Assembly: GCA_902497035.1 (NCBI GenBank)
Contig: CABVDL010000101.1
Location: 1-9,288, forward strand
Direction of reading: 5' to 3'
Source: an uncultured Prevotella sp.
GTDB taxonomy: Bacteria > Bacteroidota > Bacteroidia > Bacteroidales > Bacteroidaceae
Length of the DNA stretch: 9,288 bases
Both the position numbers and the translations under genes were made by a program. How positions within the stretch are numbered: the first letter of the stretch is position 1; every line of letters begins with the position of its first letter. Of the stretch, positions 8,301-9,288 are shown piece by piece. The notes below the pieces were generated by a model that was given only the letters and a program-made list of their open reading frames with translations, had not been told where the DNA came from and ran no database searches.

Positions 8301-8886
8301 GGCTTTCGTTGCCGGTTATGCACACGAGGGTACTGACGAGGATGGTAATGCTGTGAGCCTGGTGCACATGACAAGTATTGATGAGAACGGCGGCTATACC
8401 GCCGACGGTGAGAATACCTACGGCTATATTCCTGCCAACACTGGCGTGATGCTGAAGGTTCTCGACGCTGGCTTGAAGGCGACACCGGACAGCTTCTACT
8501 ACACCATTGGCGAGCATGACGACACGAACTATACCATCAAGGATAATCTGATGACGGGCGTGCTGACTCCCAATACAACGGTAAGTGCCTCTGAGACCTC
8601 GCCTGTGTATGTCGTGTCAAAGTCGTCCGGGAAACTTGCCAAGATGACGAAGGACATTACGAACTTCCCTGTTCACCGTGCTTATCTGAGATTGCCGGCT
8701 TCAGCAACTGCAAAGGCGGGCGTGCGTCTGGTCTTCGACGACAGCAGCGTAGTGACAGCCATTGACGCCGTTAATGCAGAGAAGAAGGCAGATGACGGTA
8801 AATGGTATGACCTCAACGGAATGGTGGTACCCAACCCACTACACGGCGTCTTCATTCATAACAACAAAAAGGTTATTAAACAATAA
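5377..8886 (+). CDS. exported BspA-like leucine-rich-repeat surface protein
   Basis: This 1169-residue protein is a probable cell-surface or secreted adhesin-like protein; no ligand can be assigned. A long basic N-region (KTERENC...RLRKGQAFK) precedes a hydrophobic core (I26-I38), with likely signal peptidase I cleavage after S42-A43-A44. BspA-type LRRs (LRR_5) run from about 100 to 705, clearest at 526-620 with repeats such as SLESFTIPATVTSIGRSAFKGC; one more block lies at 827-865. Four copies of a second module (from 159, 244, 353 and 625) interrupt the LRRs. Two copies of a YV...Y...F capping segment lie near 709-770 and 890-948. A further C-terminal domain (about 945-1105, from NTYGTFCREF) precedes a tail with KWYDLNGMVVPN...GVFIHNNKKVIKQ (1142-1169). 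The ATG at 5377 is used; the one at 5383 would also serve. The upstream in-frame TTG at 5344 lies in the promoter. GC content is lower than in the neighbours. Confidence 0.9.
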   Translation: MVMKTERENCATILFSRLRKGQAFKIAFVFIALLLTNISPMSAALKGDKFVIDGVSYQVIDETNMYVCALGIDYSNTKSEVDIPQTVTNKDEKFTVTQFGGSWEENYQVKVIKLPSTVTTINSMAISGNNSLTDFYIPSSVTTINKDFGSVATHFPKFHVEGSNFYADANGVLYSADKTVLYAVPSSATVTDGKYTFPDGVKSILSEVIAGMSGLTTIGIPASLEYIASGAFTNSNNNIAAVNVDVGNTHFSVADNGALIKLNASGNGADTLVYYPKNHAGETFTVPDNVTVLLPNCIAYNSNVTTVNLNKTITTATGALTSLHNLTTLGISASVTKLDGFTSDCPKISAYNIDEGNTVYESKDGIVFTKDGKTLVLYPPARPDTVYTVPEGTTTIPENTFNNCPLHKLTIASTVTSLTGGSIANMPNLTELDFAPNSQITSLWWQMIMSLPKLKKIILPASVTEMDERAIRDCQSLEEIVVPDGSKLKTLNSGCLSGTPALKHFTFEGSSVLTTIGNEVFSGMTSLESFTIPATVTSIGRSAFKGCTNLKKLTFAKGSQIKTLGNGCFAECGFDSIALPDQIDSIGAEAFRSCTQLKTVHLSSTLRAINPTAFKWCTGITSYTVDESNPYFSSTHGMLCDKAKTTLMLFPAGLANDEATVIPPSITAIGDHAFYDCTNLTNAVIPQKVTKIGARAFGLDNSLNSITLLCDNVIAPENVETSTNTMSFDDGSLGGETTNMFNNITLYVRKDLESAYQNSSFWKKFKAIKTSFTVQHPGGSSDETDEFLPLSQKGLLLISTKSKTPVYVAPQEVVNSGDEAESSYKRNVNMIDNYAFENCDGIKEVVLKNNIYSIGALAFYTKLKSTTANGTTTYSPDATSIQDVVFCGSKAPEVMMSDYYELDKAGDYYAFSKDQKIYVKKSVVGEYKTAMAHFDSQIDYKIPGLSISNTYGTFCREFDTDLSDFYKTNKNANVAAFVAGYAHEGTDEDGNAVSLVHMTSIDENGGYTADGENTYGYIPANTGVMLKVLDAGLKATPDSFYYTIGEHDDTNYTIKDNLMTGVLTPNTTVSASETSPVYVVSKSSGKLAKMTKDITNFPVHRAYLRLPASATAKAGVRLVFDDSSVVTAIDAVNAEKKADDGKWYDLNGMVVPNPLHGVFIHNNKKVIKQ
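5851..7344 (+). repeat. four diverged copies of a ~30-residue module within the LRR protein
   Basis: Four segments share the pattern V/I-D/E-x-x-N-x-x-F/Y, four residues, G-x-L/V, then T-L/V-L/M-x-x-P. They are HVEGSNFYADANGVLYSADK (from residue 159), VDVGNTHFSVADNGALIKLN (244), IDEGNTVYESKDGIVFTKDG (353) and VDESNPYFSSTHGMLCDKAK (625). Each falls between runs of LRRs and ends at a hydrophobic-x-P before the next LRR. They look like a recurrent beta-structured insertion rather than recent DNA duplications, since the copies differ strongly. The start-to-start spacing is 85, 109 and 272 residues. Confidence 0.7.
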
Positions 8887-8897
8887 TTCAGATTTTT

Positions 8898-9116
8898 ATG
8901 AAACGCGATTATCAGAAACCACAGATAGAAGTTAAGATGGTTGTCGACGAGCCGGTCATGATAAGTACGTCGGCAGAGATTGACTCTTCTAAACAAGACA
9001 ACATAGACCCCAATGACATCGGGGCGAAGAAAAACGCATTCAGCGACTTCTCTGACATTTCGTCATCGTCGTCGTCATCGTCATCGTCATCGTCGTCCGC
9101 GGTGGCCGGAAATTAG
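8898..9116 (+). CDS. small polyserine-tailed protein of unknown function
   Basis: This 72-residue protein is encoded 11 bp after the LRR gene stop, in a different frame, and is almost certainly co-transcribed with it. The N-terminus MKRDYQKPQIEVKMVVDEPV resembles short Bacteroidales proteins that begin with a K-x-Y-x-K-P-x-I-x-V motif. I recall these only as uncharacterised hypotheticals, so this is not a family assignment. The middle is acidic and polar (EIDSSKQDNIDPNDIGAKKN). The end is 13 consecutive serines encoded only by TCG, TCA and one TCC, then AVAGN. There is no signal peptide or membrane segment. The ATG at 8898 starts the only sensible frame, and there is no Shine-Dalgarno sequence. 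The conserved-looking head with a low-complexity tail could mean a modified peptide precursor, a chaperone or tether for the LRR protein, or a disordered linker. None of these is shown. Confidence 0.7.
   Translation: MKRDYQKPQIEVKMVVDEPVMISTSAEIDSSKQDNIDPNDIGAKKNAFSDFSDISSSSSSSSSSSSSAVAGN
9060..9098 (+). repeat. TCR trinucleotide array encoding polyserine
   Basis: Thirteen serine codons in a row (TCG TCA TCG TCG TCG TCA TCG and so on, ending TCC) form a microsatellite of period 3. It contains a TCATCG hexamer repeated three times in the middle (9075-9092). Length changes by slippage would keep the reading frame, so the tail length could vary between strains without loss of the protein. Confidence 0.9.
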
Positions 9117-9143
9117 TGATGAGATAAGCTGCAAATGAACAGC

Positions 9144-9178
9144 CCCAACGGCCCCTGCAGCGCGCTACATGGTTCCAC
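9144..9178 (+). repeat. direct repeat, copy 1
   Basis: The 22-nt core at 9144-9165 (CCCAACGGCCCC, then TGCAGCGCGC) is identical to 9213-9234. Both copies continue with GTTCCAC, but in this copy six extra bases (TACATG) come between core and GTTCCAC. The repeated unit is therefore about 35 nt here. It lies in non-coding DNA after the small polyserine gene. Confidence 0.85.
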
Positions 9179-9212
9179 TTGGATATTCGTCGCCGCTGTC
9201 GGTGGTCTGTGT

Positions 9213-9241
9213 CCCAACGGCCCCTGCAGCGCGCGTTCCAC
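9213..9241 (+). repeat. direct repeat, copy 2
   Basis: This is an exact copy of the 22-nt core followed directly by GTTCCAC, 29 nt in all, starting 69 nt after copy 1. A GC-rich palindrome follows within 3 nt. Two copies are too few to define an array, and the window end prevents seeing more. Confidence 0.85.
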
Positions 9242-9243
9242 CG

Positions 9244-9269
9244 TAGGGGCGGGGTTCATCCCCGCCCTA
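9244..9269. repeat. REP-like GC-rich palindrome
   Basis: GGGCGGGG (9247-9254) and CCCCGCCC (9260-9267) form a perfect 8-bp stem with a TTCAT loop. TA on the left and TA on the right extend it around one bulged G. No T-tract follows on the plus strand. Short palindromes of the form TAGGGGCGGG...CCCGCCC occur dispersed in many bacterial genomes, so this is probably a repetitive extragenic element. It could also serve as a 3'-end barrier for the LRR transcript. Confidence 0.6.
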
Positions 9270-9288
9270 ACCCCGCAGGATAACACGT

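Noticed and set aside
7570..8517. Minus-strand open frame (315 codons) opposite the LRR gene
   Set aside because: It is antisense to a continuous plus-strand gene with clear repeats and domains. No promoter and no recognisable protein motif was seen.
5377..8886. LRR protein as a lipoprotein
   Set aside because: There is no cysteine in a lipobox position after the hydrophobic core. The c-region reads SPMSAALKG, which fits signal peptidase I.
9144..9234. CRISPR array
   Set aside because: There are only two 22-nt copies with a 47-nt spacer, an indel in the flank of one, and no cas genes. It does not fit CRISPR geometry.
1..9288. tRNA, rRNA, insertion sequence or transposase genes
   Set aside because: I saw no tRNA-like cloverleaf, rRNA core sequence or DDE-type protein in the coding or intergenic parts.

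Overview
The window looks like chromosomal DNA of a Bacteroidales bacterium, most likely Prevotella or a close relative. The evidence is the TAnnTTTG-type promoter boxes, the lack of Shine-Dalgarno sequences before the starts, a BspA-type leucine-rich-repeat surface protein with the YDLNG...KKV C-terminal tail common in secreted Bacteroidales proteins, and the style of the housekeeping genes. The genus is an inference from style, because no search was possible.

Layout. Positions 1-233 hold no convincing gene. There is a short peptide-like stretch at the left edge that is interrupted by frame, and two small hairpins. Positions 234-2306 (minus strand) encode a 690-residue 7TM-HD membrane phosphodiesterase of the PgpH/YqfF family, predicted to degrade cyclic di-AMP. 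A 97-bp AT-rich divergent promoter region separates it from gltX (glutamyl-tRNA synthetase, 2404-3921). gltX is followed after 47 bp by waaA/kdtA (Kdo transferase of lipid A assembly, 3969-5204). A perfect hairpin lies between these two genes, and tandem hairpins with a T-tract close the unit at 5201-5257. Positions 5258-5376 are an AT-rich promoter region. Positions 5377-8886 encode an exported 1169-residue BspA-like LRR protein. Eleven bases later, a 72-residue protein (8898-9116) ends in an uninterrupted run of 13 serines. The last 172 bp are non-coding and contain a two-copy direct repeat and a GC-rich REP-like hairpin.

How the genes relate. The left part is a conserved core block: nucleotide second-messenger turnover, translation, and the outer-membrane lipopolysaccharide core. 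The right part is accessory and surface-exposed: a large adhesin-like LRR protein co-transcribed with a small polyserine protein, followed by repeats. Base composition falls clearly from the core genes to the LRR gene.

The best candidate for something undescribed is the LRR/polyserine pair. The small protein has a conserved-looking N-terminus (KPQIEV) and a low-complexity tail encoded by a TCR trinucleotide array. The pair is followed by a direct repeat and a palindrome. Everything else fits known families.
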